Source: Trebonia sp963836195
GTDB taxonomy: Bacteria > Actinomycetota > Actinomycetes > Streptosporangiales > Streptosporangiaceae
DNA: 64,000 bases
Direction of reading: 5' to 3'
Assembly (NCBI GenBank): GCA_963836195.1
Contig: CAWIIX010000033.1
Location: 124,001-188,000 of the forward strand
Translations under genes and position numbers: made by a program
Part shown: in pieces, positions 42,056 to 50,097 of the stretch
Layout: each line of letters starts with the position of its first letter
Position numbering within the stretch: the first letter of the stretch is position 1
Notes under the pieces: model-generated
What the model was told of the DNA's origin: nothing
Seen by the model: the letters and a program-made list of their open reading frames with translations, nothing else
The model's database searches: none

Positions 42056-42943
42056 TTATACCCGCTTCTCCGCCGCTCCGTGCCCCCGGAGGCCACCGCG
42101 TTTATTTGTTAACGATGAGTGATCGTGCTTTTGGCCGAGCGACACGTGCTTCTGGATGAACGACAGAGTGCCATCGAAGATCTCCGGAGCGTCGTTGTCA
42201 AGCGTGGCGACGTGATAGCTGTCGTCCAGCCGACGCACCTCCGTCCCCGGCAGCGCCGCCATCAGGACCTTCATGCTGGCCGGCCCGACCACGTGATCGA
42301 CCGAGGACCGGAACACCAGCACCGGCGCCGTGACCGACGCCAGCGACGCGGCGGTGGTCCGCCACATCGCGGGCAGCGTCGCCACCGACGCCACCGGGGT
42401 CCGCTTGACCGCCCGCTCCGCCGCGCCCGGCTTCTTGATGTCGCCGCCGATGGACTTCACCGACTTCAGCACGTGCTTCAGAACCGGCGCGAGCGCGATC
42501 ACCGGGCTGTCGGCCGCCAGCGACGGGTTCACCAGGACGACGCCGGACACCAGCGATCCCTGCGTCTCCGCCAGTCGCAGCGCCAGGCAGCCGCCCATCG
42601 AGATGCCGGCCACGAACACCTGCGAGCACCGCTGCGAAAGGGCAGCGAAGGCCCGCGTGGCATCGGCGTACCAGTCAGTCCAGCCCGTGCGCGCAAGCTC
42701 CTGCCAGGTCCCGCCGTGCCCGGCCAGCAGCGGCGCCCGGACCGTCAGCCCGGCCGCGGCCAGGTGCGCCGCCCAGTCGCGGACGGTCTGGGTGCTGCCG
42801 GTGAAGCCGTGCAGGACCAGGACTCCGACCGGCCCGCCGTCGGCCGAAAACGGCTCGGCCGAGGACGACTCGGCGTCAGGCGATAGTGACGACACCACCG
42901 CATCGTCCCACGGAAACCGGCCCGCCTGCAGCAGCGGGGTCAC
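42056..42943 (-). CDS. Alpha/beta hydrolase (carboxylesterase / monoacylglycerol lipase type)
   Basis: The 295-residue product has VGVLVLHGFTGSTQTVRDWAAHLAAAG (oxyanion His-Gly loop), the nucleophile elbow VAGISMGGCLAL, acid Asp in FRSSVDHVVG and His in DSYHVATLDND. This is the carboxylesterase Est30/monoacylglycerol lipase pattern with a short lid. I take the GTG at 42943 as start; the frame is open to 43021. It is divergent from the acyltransferase, with an AACGGACCGT-type motif between them. An adjacent lipid acyltransferase suggests a lipid role, by context only. Confidence 0.87.
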   Translation of the reverse strand: MTPLLQAGRFPWDDAVVSSLSPDAESSSAEPFSADGGPVGVLVLHGFTGSTQTVRDWAAHLAAAGLTVRAPLLAGHGGTWQELARTGWTDWYADATRAFAALSQRCSQVFVAGISMGGCLALRLAETQGSLVSGVVLVNPSLAADSPVIALAPVLKHVLKSVKSIGGDIKKPGAAERAVKRTPVASVATLPAMWRTTAASLASVTAPVLVFRSSVDHVVGPASMKVLMAALPGTEVRRLDDSYHVATLDNDAPEIFDGTLSFIQKHVSLGQKHDHSSLTNKRGGLRGHGAAEKRV

Positions 42944-42963
42944 GACCCAACCAAGGTGAGTCC

Positions 42964-42973
42964 ACGGTCCGTT
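42964..42973. repeat. ACGGTCCGTT motif between hydrolase and acyltransferase
   Basis: On the minus strand it reads TTTCGAACGGACCGTGG, 21 nt upstream of the hydrolase start. It is a copy of the dispersed palindromic motif. Confidence 0.45.
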
Positions 42974-43049
42974 CGAAACCCGCAGAAGCCGCACCACTCC
43001 GCCACCCGACAGCCCTCGCAAAACCCGCGGGACGTGCGACGATGTACCT

Positions 43050-43892
43050 GTGTTCTACTGGGTAGCTAAGTACACGCTGGGCGTCGCGCTGAAGGTGATC
43101 TTCCGGCCCTGGTCGCGCGGGAAGAAGAACGTGCCCCGCCGGGGTCCCGTCATCCTGGTGAGCAACCACCTGTCGTTCGCCGACCATTTCTTCGGCCCGA
43201 TGCCGCTGCCGCGCAAGGTGGTGTTCCTCGCCAAGGCCGAGTACTTCACCGGCAAGGGCGTCAAGGGGCTGCTGAGCAGGGCGTTCTTCAGCGGCGTGGG
43301 GCAGATCCCGATCGACCGGACCGGCGGCGACGCGAGCGAACGGGCGCTCCGCTCGGGCCTTCGCGTGCTCGCCGAGGGGAACGTCCTCGGCATCTACCCC
43401 GAGGGCACCCGATCCCCCGACGGCCGGCTCTACAAGGGCAAGACCGGGGTGGCCCGCCTCGCGCTCGAGTCGCGTGCCTCGGTCGTGCCGTGCGCGATGA
43501 TCGACACCTTCGAGTTCCTGCCCCCGGGATCCCTCCATCCGGACCTGAAGATCAGGCCCGGGGTGATCTTCGGCAAGCCGATGGAGTTCTCCCGCTACCA
43601 CGGCAAGGAGTCGGACCTGGCCGCGTTGCGCGCGGTCACCGACGAGATCATGGCCGAGATCGCGAAACTCGGGGGGCAGGAGTACCTTCCTGAGCTCTAT
43701 GCGGCGCGGGCGAAGGAACTAATAGCGGCGGCAAATGCCGACAAAGAAGACAAGCCGGGCGTTCAACCGCTGCCGGAAAAAGAGTTATCACCGCCGTTGT
43801 TCGCCGATCCATTGCAAGGCGCGGGCGGAACGCTAGGCTTGCCCCATGCGAGTGGGAGTGCTGACCGGTGGTGGCGACTGCCCGGGGCTTAA
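43050..43892 (+). CDS. 1-acyl-sn-glycerol-3-phosphate acyltransferase (PlsC family)
   Basis: A 280-residue enzyme from a GTG. ILVSNHLSFADHFFG holds the catalytic HX4D, FFSGVGQIPIDRTGGD is block II, and GIYPEGTRSPDGRLYKGKTGVARLAL is block III (EGTRS). It acylates lysophosphatidate in phospholipid synthesis; it corresponds to mycobacterial Rv2182c. The C-terminal 55 residues are charged and probably disordered and overlap the phosphofructokinase start by 47 nt in another frame, so the pair is likely co-translated. Confidence 0.92.
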   Translation: MFYWVAKYTLGVALKVIFRPWSRGKKNVPRRGPVILVSNHLSFADHFFGPMPLPRKVVFLAKAEYFTGKGVKGLLSRAFFSGVGQIPIDRTGGDASERALRSGLRVLAEGNVLGIYPEGTRSPDGRLYKGKTGVARLALESRASVVPCAMIDTFEFLPPGSLHPDLKIRPGVIFGKPMEFSRYHGKESDLAALRAVTDEIMAEIAKLGGQEYLPELYAARAKELIAAANADKEDKPGVQPLPEKELSPPLFADPLQGAGGTLGLPHASGSADRWWRLPGA

Positions 43893-44883
43893 CGCCGTTA
43901 TCCGCGCGGTAGTGCGCAGGGGAATCCAGGAATACGGGCTCGAGTTCGTCGGGTTCCGCGACGGCTGGCGAGGGCCGCTCGAGGCCGACACGGTGCCGCT
44001 CGACGTCGCCGCCGTGCGCGGGATCCTGCCGCGCGGCGGCACGATCCTGGGCTCGTCGCGGACCAATCCGTTCAAGGAGAACGGCCCCGGCCGGACCGGG
44101 GTCGAGCGGATCAAGGACAACCTGAGCGGGCTCGGCGTGGACGCGCTGATCGTGATCGGCGGCGAGGACACCCTCGGCGTCGCCGCGCGCCTGGGCGGCG
44201 AGGGCATCCCGGTCGTCGGCGTGCCCAAGACGATCGACAACGACCTCGGCGCGACCGACTTCACCTTCGGCTTCGACACCGCGGTGAACATCGGCATGGA
44301 GGCGATCGACCGCCTGCACACGACGGCCGAGAGTCATCACCGGGCGCTCATCGTCGAGGTGATGGGCCGCCACGCGGGCTGGATCGCGCTGCACGCGGGC
44401 CTGGCCGGCGGCGCCAACGTGATCCTCATCCCGGAGCGCCCGTTCGACATCGAGAAGGTCTGCGGCTACGTCGAGCACCGCTTCCAGACCCGGTACGCGC
44501 CGATCGTGGTGGTCGCCGAGGGCGCCCACCCGATCCAGGACGAGCTCACGCTGACCTCGGGCGAGCTCGACGCGTTCGGCCACGTCCGGCTCGGCGGGGT
44601 CGGCAACTTCCTGGCCCGCGAGATCGAGAAGCGGACCGGCAAGGAGGCCCGCTGCACCGTCCTCGGCCACGTCCAGCGCGGCGGCACCCCGACCGCGTTC
44701 GACCGGGTGCTGGCGACCCGGTTCGGGCTGCGCGCGGTGCAGGCGGTCTACGAGGAGTCGTACGGCCAGATGGTGGCGCTGCGCGGCACCGCGATCGGCC
44801 TCGTCCCCATCGCCGAGGCCACCCGCGAGCTCAAGCTGGTCCCGCCGGACCGCTACGCCGAGGCCGAGGTCTTCTTCGGCTGA
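43846..44883 (+). CDS. pfkA: 6-phosphofructokinase with PPi-type active-site residues
   Basis: A 345-residue group A phosphofructokinase that makes fructose-1,6-bisphosphate. GGGDCPGLNA binds the phosphoryl donor, GVPKTIDNDL carries the catalytic TID, MGRHAGWIAL and LGHVQRGGTPTAFDRV the sugar site. The donor-determining positions are Asp108 in IGGEDT and Lys128 in PKTIDND. In the family, Asp at the first and Lys at the second mark pyrophosphate-dependent enzymes, while Gly/Gly (or Gly/Lys in some actinomycetes) mark ATP enzymes. So a PPi-PFK is predicted. The ATG overlaps the acyltransferase 3' end. Confidence 0.92.
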   Translation: MRVGVLTGGGDCPGLNAVIRAVVRRGIQEYGLEFVGFRDGWRGPLEADTVPLDVAAVRGILPRGGTILGSSRTNPFKENGPGRTGVERIKDNLSGLGVDALIVIGGEDTLGVAARLGGEGIPVVGVPKTIDNDLGATDFTFGFDTAVNIGMEAIDRLHTTAESHHRALIVEVMGRHAGWIALHAGLAGGANVILIPERPFDIEKVCGYVEHRFQTRYAPIVVVAEGAHPIQDELTLTSGELDAFGHVRLGGVGNFLAREIEKRTGKEARCTVLGHVQRGGTPTAFDRVLATRFGLRAVQAVYEESYGQMVALRGTAIGLVPIAEATRELKLVPPDRYAEAEVFFG

Positions 44884-44922
44884 GGTTCTCTCCACCCCAG
44901 AAGATCAAATTCAGTTATCTCG

Positions 44923-44933
44923 AACGGACCGTT
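44923..44933 (+). repeat. AACGGACCGTT motif upstream of the PadR gene
   Basis: Part of GTTATCTCGAACGGACCGT, identical over 19 nt to the minus strand at 12584-12602. It lies 100 nt before the PadR start. Confidence 0.5.
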
Positions 44934-44991
44934 GCTCCGCCCTGCCCGCGTAACTAACCCCGCGCCCTTGTGCTAACCGTTCGTCGGCGTA

Positions 44992-45011
44992 TACTCGGCT
45001 ACGAGTACTCG
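44992..45011. promoter_or_regulatory. Nested palindromes before the PadR start (candidate autoregulatory operator)
   Basis: TACTCG-GCTA-CGAGTA (44992-45007) overlaps the perfect 10-mer CGAGTACTCG (45002-45011), ending 24 nt before the ATG. PadR proteins usually bind an inverted repeat at their own promoter. Confidence 0.45.
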
Positions 45012-45035
45012 GACGCGAGCGGGGAGGCGAATCGC

Positions 45036-45722
45036 ATGGCGAAGCGTCGCAAGGTCGGCAACCTGCTCGCGCTGTACCTGCTCTCGCTGCTCGCGCAGCA
45101 GCCGATGTACCCGTACGAGATGGCCCAGATGCTCCGTGATCGGGGCAAGGACAAGAACTTCCCGATCAACTGGGGCTCGCTCTACACGGTCGTGGCCAAC
45201 CTCGCCAAGTACGGGTTCATCGAGGAGGCCGGCACCGTCCGCGAGGGCAGGCAGCCGGAGCGGACCACCTACCAGATCACCGAGCAGGGCATGGCCGAGC
45301 TCAGGGACTGGATGGGGGAGCTGCTGAGCGTGCCCGAGGACGAGCGCAGCGGCTTCGTCGCGGCGCTGTCGGAGGCGGGCATCCTGCCTCCCGACGAGGT
45401 GATCGGACTGCTCACCACCCGGCTGGAGTCCCTCGACAAGGCCAACGCGGCCCAGCAGGACGACCTCAAGGTGTGGGTCGAGCGGCTGCCCCGGGTGCTG
45501 CTCATCGAGTCCGAGTACCAGCTCGCCATGCGGGTCGCCCAGTCGCAGTGGCTCCGCGGCCTGCTGACCGAGCTGGTCGAGGGCACCATCAGCGGCATCG
45601 ACGGCTGGCGGCGGATGCACGAGACCGGGGAGGTTCCGCCCGAGCTCATTGAGCTGAACGAGCAGGCGCGAAGGGGGTGGGACGAGACGCCGCCAGCCGG
45701 CGTCGATGACCGCCAGACATAA
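45036..45722 (+). CDS. PadR family transcriptional regulator
   Basis: A 228-residue regulator. The N-terminal winged helix (residues about 5-90) reads GNLLALYLLSLLAQQPMYPYEMAQMLRDRG ... INWGSLYTVVANLAKYGFIEEAGT..GRQPERTTYQITEQGMAEL, the PadR signature. The long helical C-terminus (residues 95-215) is the dimer/ligand region of the larger PadR subfamily. GGGGAGG lies 7 nt before the ATG. It precedes a DrrAB-like drug exporter on the same strand, which PadR repressors typically control. Confidence 0.9.
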   Translation: MAKRRKVGNLLALYLLSLLAQQPMYPYEMAQMLRDRGKDKNFPINWGSLYTVVANLAKYGFIEEAGTVREGRQPERTTYQITEQGMAELRDWMGELLSVPEDERSGFVAALSEAGILPPDEVIGLLTTRLESLDKANAAQQDDLKVWVERLPRVLLIESEYQLAMRVAQSQWLRGLLTELVEGTISGIDGWRRMHETGEVPPELIELNEQARRGWDETPPAGVDDRQT

Positions 45723-45849
45723 CACGACCCCGGCTCACGGTGCTGGAACACCGCGAACCGGGGCCGCAACCTCAGCACCAGCCCTGCGGTTAGGCAGAGC
45801 CCGGCGATCATGAGGCCCAATCACGATTGTATGCCGGGCGCCTTCTCGC

Positions 45850-45876
45850 GGGACTGGACCACGCACGACCAGTCCC
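45850..45876. promoter_or_regulatory. Inverted repeat GGGACTGG-N11-CCAGTCCC upstream of the exporter
   Basis: Perfect 8-bp arms end 20 nt before the exporter ATG and directly before its GAGGAG ribosome site. It could be an operator or a hairpin controlling ribosome access. An outer GCCCGGC/GCCGGGC pair lies further upstream. Confidence 0.45.
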
Positions 45877-45896
45877 AGTAACGAGGAGTTATCAGC

Positions 45897-46763
45897 ATGC
45901 AGTCTCATCCTCCCGCCCATCCCGCCCATCCCACCGAGCAGCCAACCCACCTCGCCTCCCGCCCGGGCCCCACCCGATCCCTCCCCGCGATCGAGGCCCG
46001 CGGTCTCATCAAGACCTATCCCGCGCCGGGCAAGAGCCGCATCAGGGCGCTCGACGGCCTTGACCTCACCGTCACCCCCGGCACGATCTACGCCCTGGTC
46101 GGCCCGAACGGCGCCGGCAAGACTACCGCCGTCAAGATCCTGACCACGCTGGCGATCGCCGACGAGGGCAGCGCGACCGTCGAGGGCATCGACGTCCGGA
46201 CCGACCCGGCCCAGGCGCGTCGTGTCATCGGCGTCGTCGGCCAGCGCTCCGGGGCCGACCCGACCGCCACCGGCCGCGAGAACCTCGTCCTCCAGGGTCA
46301 CCTCTACGGCCAGTCCACCCAGGCCGCCAGGCGCCGGGCGGACGAGCTCCTGGAGCGCTTCGCGCTGACCGAGGCGGCGGGCCGGTTCGTCCGCACCTAC
46401 TCCGGCGGCATGCAGCGCCGCCTCGACGTCGCGCTCGGCCTCGTGCACCGGCCGCAGGTGCTGTTCCTCGACGAGCCGACAACCGGACTCGACCCGGAGG
46501 CGCGGACGGCGATGTGGGACGAGATCACCCGGCTGGCCGAATTCGACCAGGTGACCGTGCTGCTCACTACGCATTACCTGGACGAGGCCGATCGGCTGGC
46601 CGGCCGCCTGGCCGTCGTCGACCGAGGCCGCGTCGTCGCCGAGGGCGAGCCGGACCGGCTCAAGCAGGATCTGGGGGTGACGTCGCTCGACGAGGTGTAC
46701 CTGCACCACGCGGGCCGGCACTACAGCGATGCATCCCGGGTGACGGAGGTGGCAGGGCGATGA
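45897..46763 (+). CDS. ABC transporter ATP-binding protein, DrrA-like
   Basis: The 288-residue ATPase has Walker A GPNGAGKTTAVKIL, Q-loop VVGQRSGADPTATGRENL, signature TYSGGMQRRLDVALGL, Walker B VLFLDEPTTGLDPEART and switch His in LLTTHYLDEADRL. This is the daunorubicin-resistance (DrrA) type. The short C-terminus ends LDEVYLHHAGRHY, a conserved DrrA element. A GAGGAG ribosome site lies 8 nt before the ATG. The stop overlaps the permease ATG (ATGA). The upstream PadR gene is the likely repressor. Confidence 0.93.
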   Translation: MQSHPPAHPAHPTEQPTHLASRPGPTRSLPAIEARGLIKTYPAPGKSRIRALDGLDLTVTPGTIYALVGPNGAGKTTAVKILTTLAIADEGSATVEGIDVRTDPAQARRVIGVVGQRSGADPTATGRENLVLQGHLYGQSTQAARRRADELLERFALTEAAGRFVRTYSGGMQRRLDVALGLVHRPQVLFLDEPTTGLDPEARTAMWDEITRLAEFDQVTVLLTTHYLDEADRLAGRLAVVDRGRVVAEGEPDRLKQDLGVTSLDEVYLHHAGRHYSDASRVTEVAGR

Positions 46764-47581
46764 CAACGACCATCGACAGGGAGATGACCCGGCCGGCCCC
46801 GGCCTCCGCGGTGTTCTCCGACACCTGGTACCTGACCGGCCGCAAGCTCCACGCGCTGGTGCGCCAGCCCTACGTCCTCGCGTTCAGCGTGGTCCAGCCG
46901 GCCATCTGGCTGTTCCTCTTCGGCGGCCTGTTCCAGAAGGTCATCGACATCCCCGGCTTCGCGTACCACGGCTCCTACCTCGCCTACCTGATCCCGGGCA
47001 TCGTCGCGATGAACGCGATGTCGGGCAACATGTGGGCGGGCATGGCGATGATCGAGGAGATCGACCGGGGCACGCTCAACCGCTTCCTCGTCACCCCGGC
47101 CAGCCGCCTGGCGATCATGAACGCCGCTGTCGTCGAGCAGGCGGTCGGCACCACCGCGCAGACCCTCATCATCGTGGGCCTCGGCTACGCGGGCGGCGCC
47201 CGCTACCCCGGCGGCGTCGCCGGCATCGTGGTCCTGATCGTCGCGTCGATCCTGGTCGGCGTCCTGTGGGGCAGCCTGTCCAACATGACCGGCATGCTGC
47301 TGCGCTCCCGTGAGGCGATCATCGGCGTCTACACGTTCTTCATGCTGCCGCTGATGTTCCTGTCCTCGGCGTTCATCCAGCCGGCCTTCATGCCCGGCTG
47401 GATGCAGGCCATCGCCTCCCGCAACCCGCTCAACTGGGAGGTCCAGATCGGCCGGGACGCCCTCGCGGCCGGCACCGACTGGTCCGCCGTGGCGGTCCGC
47501 TCAGGCGGCCTCCTCGTCCTGGCCCTGCTCGCGGTGGCGATCTCCGTCACCACCTTCCGCTCCTACGCCAAGAACGTCTAA
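46760..47581 (+). CDS. ABC-2 type permease, DrrB-like
   Basis: A 273-residue permease with six helices. LVRQPYVLAFSVVQPAIWLFLFGGLFQ is the first, with the conserved coupling region GNMWAGMAMIEEIDRGTLNRFLVTP. FMLPLMFLSSAFIQPAFMPGWMQAIASRNPLNW is the family's C-terminal signature. It pairs with the preceding ATPase through an ATGA overlap. Drug or lipid export is inferred from family. A 19-bp direct repeat and a terminator hairpin follow. Confidence 0.92.
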   Translation: MTTTIDREMTRPAPASAVFSDTWYLTGRKLHALVRQPYVLAFSVVQPAIWLFLFGGLFQKVIDIPGFAYHGSYLAYLIPGIVAMNAMSGNMWAGMAMIEEIDRGTLNRFLVTPASRLAIMNAAVVEQAVGTTAQTLIIVGLGYAGGARYPGGVAGIVVLIVASILVGVLWGSLSNMTGMLLRSREAIIGVYTFFMLPLMFLSSAFIQPAFMPGWMQAIASRNPLNWEVQIGRDALAAGTDWSAVAVRSGGLLVLALLAVAISVTTFRSYAKNV

Positions 47582-47623
47582 CCAACAACCCCAACCGCAC
47601 CAAGCCCAACCACACCAGCACCG

Positions 47624-47661
47624 CATAGACCAGCAACCCCAACATAGACCAGCAACCCCAA
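47624..47661 (+). repeat. Two perfect tandem copies of CATAGACCAGCAACCCCAA
   Basis: Units 47624-47642 and 47643-47661 are identical. A third partial ACCAACAACCCCAA precedes them at the exporter stop codon. Confidence 0.85.
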
Positions 47662-47666
47662 CCCCC

Positions 47667-47716
47667 TGGCCAAGGCGCCGCCGTCTCGTTGGTAACGGGC
47701 GGTGGCGCCTTGGCCA
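47667..47716. terminator. Hairpin after the DrrAB-like exporter
   Basis: TGGCCAAGGCGCC (47667-47679) pairs perfectly with 47704-47716, with further pairing toward the loop. No T-run. Confidence 0.6.
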
Positions 47717-47916
47717 CGAGCGTGTTCCGCAAGGGCACCCCGCGACCCGAAAAGCACACGCTCCGCCTCGTCGGGGCCGGCCGATGACCAAAACGGCACA
47801 CGGTCATGCCGACACTCATCCGGCCCAGACGGTGCGCGGGAGAGGAGGGGGAGTTAGCCTGAGTGGACGTCCGACTGTTTGCCTGAAGCCAGGTGCTTTC
47901 CCGACGGGAGCCTCCG

Positions 47917-48900
47917 ATGGGCGACGAGCCAGTGGAGAACGACCCCAGGGATGGCGAGGCGGTCCGCCGCGAGGACAGCACGGTGTCAGACGATGCCACG
48001 CTGCGGCGGCCCGCCTTCGATCCCGCGATCCCTCGTGGTGCGCGCGACCTGCTGACGGCGCGAGGCGACCTGCTCGCGCCGGCCGGTCCCGACCGCCGCC
48101 GCCTCCTTCCGGCCGAGGGGGACAGACGCGAGGCGACGATCTCCAACGCGGTCGCCGGCTTGACCACCGCCCTGTTCGTGGCGGTCGTGGCCGCGACCCC
48201 GTGGGCGGTCGGGGTGCTGGTCTTCCAGCAGCCGGTGGCCTGGCAGTCGGCCGCCGGGCGGTACGGGCTGCTACTGGCCGAGCTGATCATCGCGGTGACC
48301 GCGATCGCCTTCGGCACCCGGGTCGCCGGTTTCGGCGAGGCTCGGGTCGAGGACGAGGCCGTCACCGCGGCGCGGACGTACCGCGGCCGCTATCTCACCG
48401 AAGCCGACCTCGACCCCCGCGCCCGGGTCCTGCTGCGCCGCGCTCAGGACGCGGTCCACGCCATTAACTCGGCCGAGATCGTCCGGGCCGACCTGCTCGA
48501 CGAGCCCGCCACCAGCGTGCTCCTGGCCGAGCAGGAGTGGCAGATCGCGCTCGCGCTGCGTGAGCAGGCCCGGCTCCGCGCACTCCGCTCCCGCCTGGCC
48601 GAGCCGAGACCCGGCTCGCCTGCGGCCGAGCTGCTCGACGACCACCGACGGGCCGCGCGGGCGGCCGAGCAGAGCACCGCCGCCCGGGTCGCGGCCCTCG
48701 AGCGCTACGCGGCCGAGGTCCACGGGGCCGACGCCGCCTACCGCGACTGGCGCCAGCACGCGGCCATCGCCGAGCTCACCGGCCCGCACCTCGACCTGCT
48801 CGCCCGCACCGCCGCCGACCACCACGGCATCACCGAACTCGACGCCCTCACCGAGCGCGCCCGCGCCCTCCGCCGTTCCTTCACAGAAACCCAGGACTAG
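47917..48900 (+). CDS. Hypothetical membrane protein with coiled-coil C-terminus
   Basis: A 327-residue protein. Residues 1-75 are charged and disordered. Two helices follow (AVAGLTTALFVAVVAATPWAVGVLVF and LLLAELIIAVTAIAFGTRVAGF). Then a long Arg/Ala/Glu-rich helical region (residues about 145-325) follows with no enzymatic motif. A GGGAG lies 9 nt before the ATG. It stands alone. The topology suggests a membrane-anchored cytoplasmic coiled coil. Not recognised further. Confidence 0.72.
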   Translation: MGDEPVENDPRDGEAVRREDSTVSDDATLRRPAFDPAIPRGARDLLTARGDLLAPAGPDRRRLLPAEGDRREATISNAVAGLTTALFVAVVAATPWAVGVLVFQQPVAWQSAAGRYGLLLAELIIAVTAIAFGTRVAGFGEARVEDEAVTAARTYRGRYLTEADLDPRARVLLRRAQDAVHAINSAEIVRADLLDEPATSVLLAEQEWQIALALREQARLRALRSRLAEPRPGSPAAELLDDHRRAARAAEQSTAARVAALERYAAEVHGADAAYRDWRQHAAIAELTGPHLDLLARTAADHHGITELDALTERARALRRSFTETQD

Positions 48901-48918
48901 CGCTCTGCGGGAACAGCG

Positions 48919-49410
48919 TCAGGCGCTTACCAAGTCGGCTATCGGGAGGGTCAGCCGGACGGGCTGTTCCAGCTCCAAGACGGAGCGGTGTACGGCATGC
49001 AGACGGTAGGCCGCTGCCGCAGCGTCCAGGTGAAACTCGCGGATCTCCCAGACGTCGTATTTCTCGTCCAGCACCACGACTAGGTAGAGCGGAATTCCGG
49101 CCGTCGCGTACTGGGCTCGCTTGTCCACCAGGTCTTCCCTGGCAGTGGTGGGAGAGGTTACCTCGACAACGAGAACCGTTTCCTGGGCGCTGGGCCTTCT
49201 GGTCGGATCGTCGATGCCCTGGTAAACGGCCACGTCCGGTCGGCGGAACGTGAATCGGGGAACGCGCCATAGCACGACGTCGACGTCCGTTTCGACCGTC
49301 AAGCACGGCCCAGCGGGGGAGCGGGCCGCCTCGAGCGCAAACGAAAGTCGGCGGGCGATCCGATTGTGCCGAGCGACGGGCGATTCGCATCTGATCACGT
49401 GTCCGTGCAC
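48919..49410 (-). CDS. Uma2 family (DUF820) restriction-endonuclease-like protein
   Basis: The 163 residues contain FRRPDVAVYQG (Asp of the PD-(D/E)XK site), TVLVVEVTSPTTAREDLVDKRAQYATAGIPLYLVVV (Glu, then the usual Lys region) and a beta-rich C-terminus. The fold is that of PD-(D/E)XK nucleases; cellular role unknown. The only in-frame start, GTG 49410, cuts into the conserved N-terminus. Upstream the frame stays open (DDAYEIVHGHVIRC is family-like) but has no start codon and runs into the neighbouring gene's 3' end. So the start is uncertain or the gene is slightly truncated. Confidence 0.78.
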   Translation of the reverse strand: MHGHVIRCESPVARHNRIARRLSFALEAARSPAGPCLTVETDVDVVLWRVPRFTFRRPDVAVYQGIDDPTRRPSAQETVLVVEVTSPTTAREDLVDKRAQYATAGIPLYLVVVLDEKYDVWEIREFHLDAAAAAYRLHAVHRSVLELEQPVRLTLPIADLVSA

Positions 49411-49459
49411 GATCTCATAGGCATCATCTTTGCACGGCTCCTCAACCGTACGGAGAACC

Positions 49460-50071
49460 TCAGCGCGGCTGCTCCAGGCGGGTCCAAGGGGAGGGCGGGT
49501 TGTCGTCGCGGGGAAGCCACAGCATCGGCTGCAGGCGCCCCAGGCCGCGCGGGAAGCCGCGTTCCCAGGGGAACCGGCTCTCGGCGTCCGACCAGACGAC
49601 CTGCAGGTACGGCACCCTGACCATGCCGTAGAAGCGGTCGGAGACCGTCAGCAGCCGGGACTTGCGCCAGCTCAGGTCGACCGGGCGGAACGCAATCGGC
49701 GTCGGGCAAACGTCGTCGAGCACCGTCTCCGGGGTGATCTCCACGCCGTCGGCGGCCCGCGCGCCGATCGCGTTGATGATCGACGCGGCGTCCTCCACCG
49801 GCAGGCCGCACAGGATCAGCTCCGGCACCTGGCAGGTTAGCCACATGCCGATGCTGTACGCCCACGGCGGCGCCTTGCGGTCGGCCCGGCTGCCGGAGAC
49901 GGCCCAGCCGTACTCGCCAACCGTGGCGGCGACCCAGTTGAGGTGGTCGACCTCGCCGGGATCGGGCCCGGCGGCGTCCTGCCCGTGCTCGGGGTATTCG
50001 GTGCGGTTCCTGCGAGCGGAATGGCGCTTCGGAAGGTTCATGCCAGACACGCTACGCCGGGGGTCTGACAT
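49460..50071 (-). CDS. DUF4262 family protein
   Basis: A 203-residue protein (193 from the ATG at 50041). NWVAATVGEYGWAVSGSRADRKAPPWAYSIGMWLTCQVPELILCGLPVEDAASIINAIG is the DUF4262 core (YSIG plus PELILCGLP), followed by LQVVWSDAESRFPWERGFPRGL near the end. The function of the family is unknown. The ATG at 50071 is nearly abutted by a GGCGGGA, so the internal ATG may be the real start. It lies upstream of the Uma2 gene on the same strand. Confidence 0.8.
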   Translation of the reverse strand: MSDPRRSVSGMNLPKRHSARRNRTEYPEHGQDAAGPDPGEVDHLNWVAATVGEYGWAVSGSRADRKAPPWAYSIGMWLTCQVPELILCGLPVEDAASIINAIGARAADGVEITPETVLDDVCPTPIAFRPVDLSWRKSRLLTVSDRFYGMVRVPYLQVVWSDAESRFPWERGFPRGLGRLQPMLWLPRDDNPPSPWTRLEQPR

Positions 50072-50097
50072 TCCCGCCGATGACAGGAAACCCCTCG

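Larger units (their letters stand above)
47582..47916. other. 335-nt intergenic region after the exporter
   Basis: From 47582 a C/A-rich, G-poor stretch of about 80 nt contains two tandem 19-mers; then comes a 13-bp terminator hairpin; then about 200 nt without clear coding potential, ending in the GGGAG ribosome site of the next gene. The C-rich, G-poor RNA after the exporter stop resembles a Rho-loading site (inference). Confidence 0.5.
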
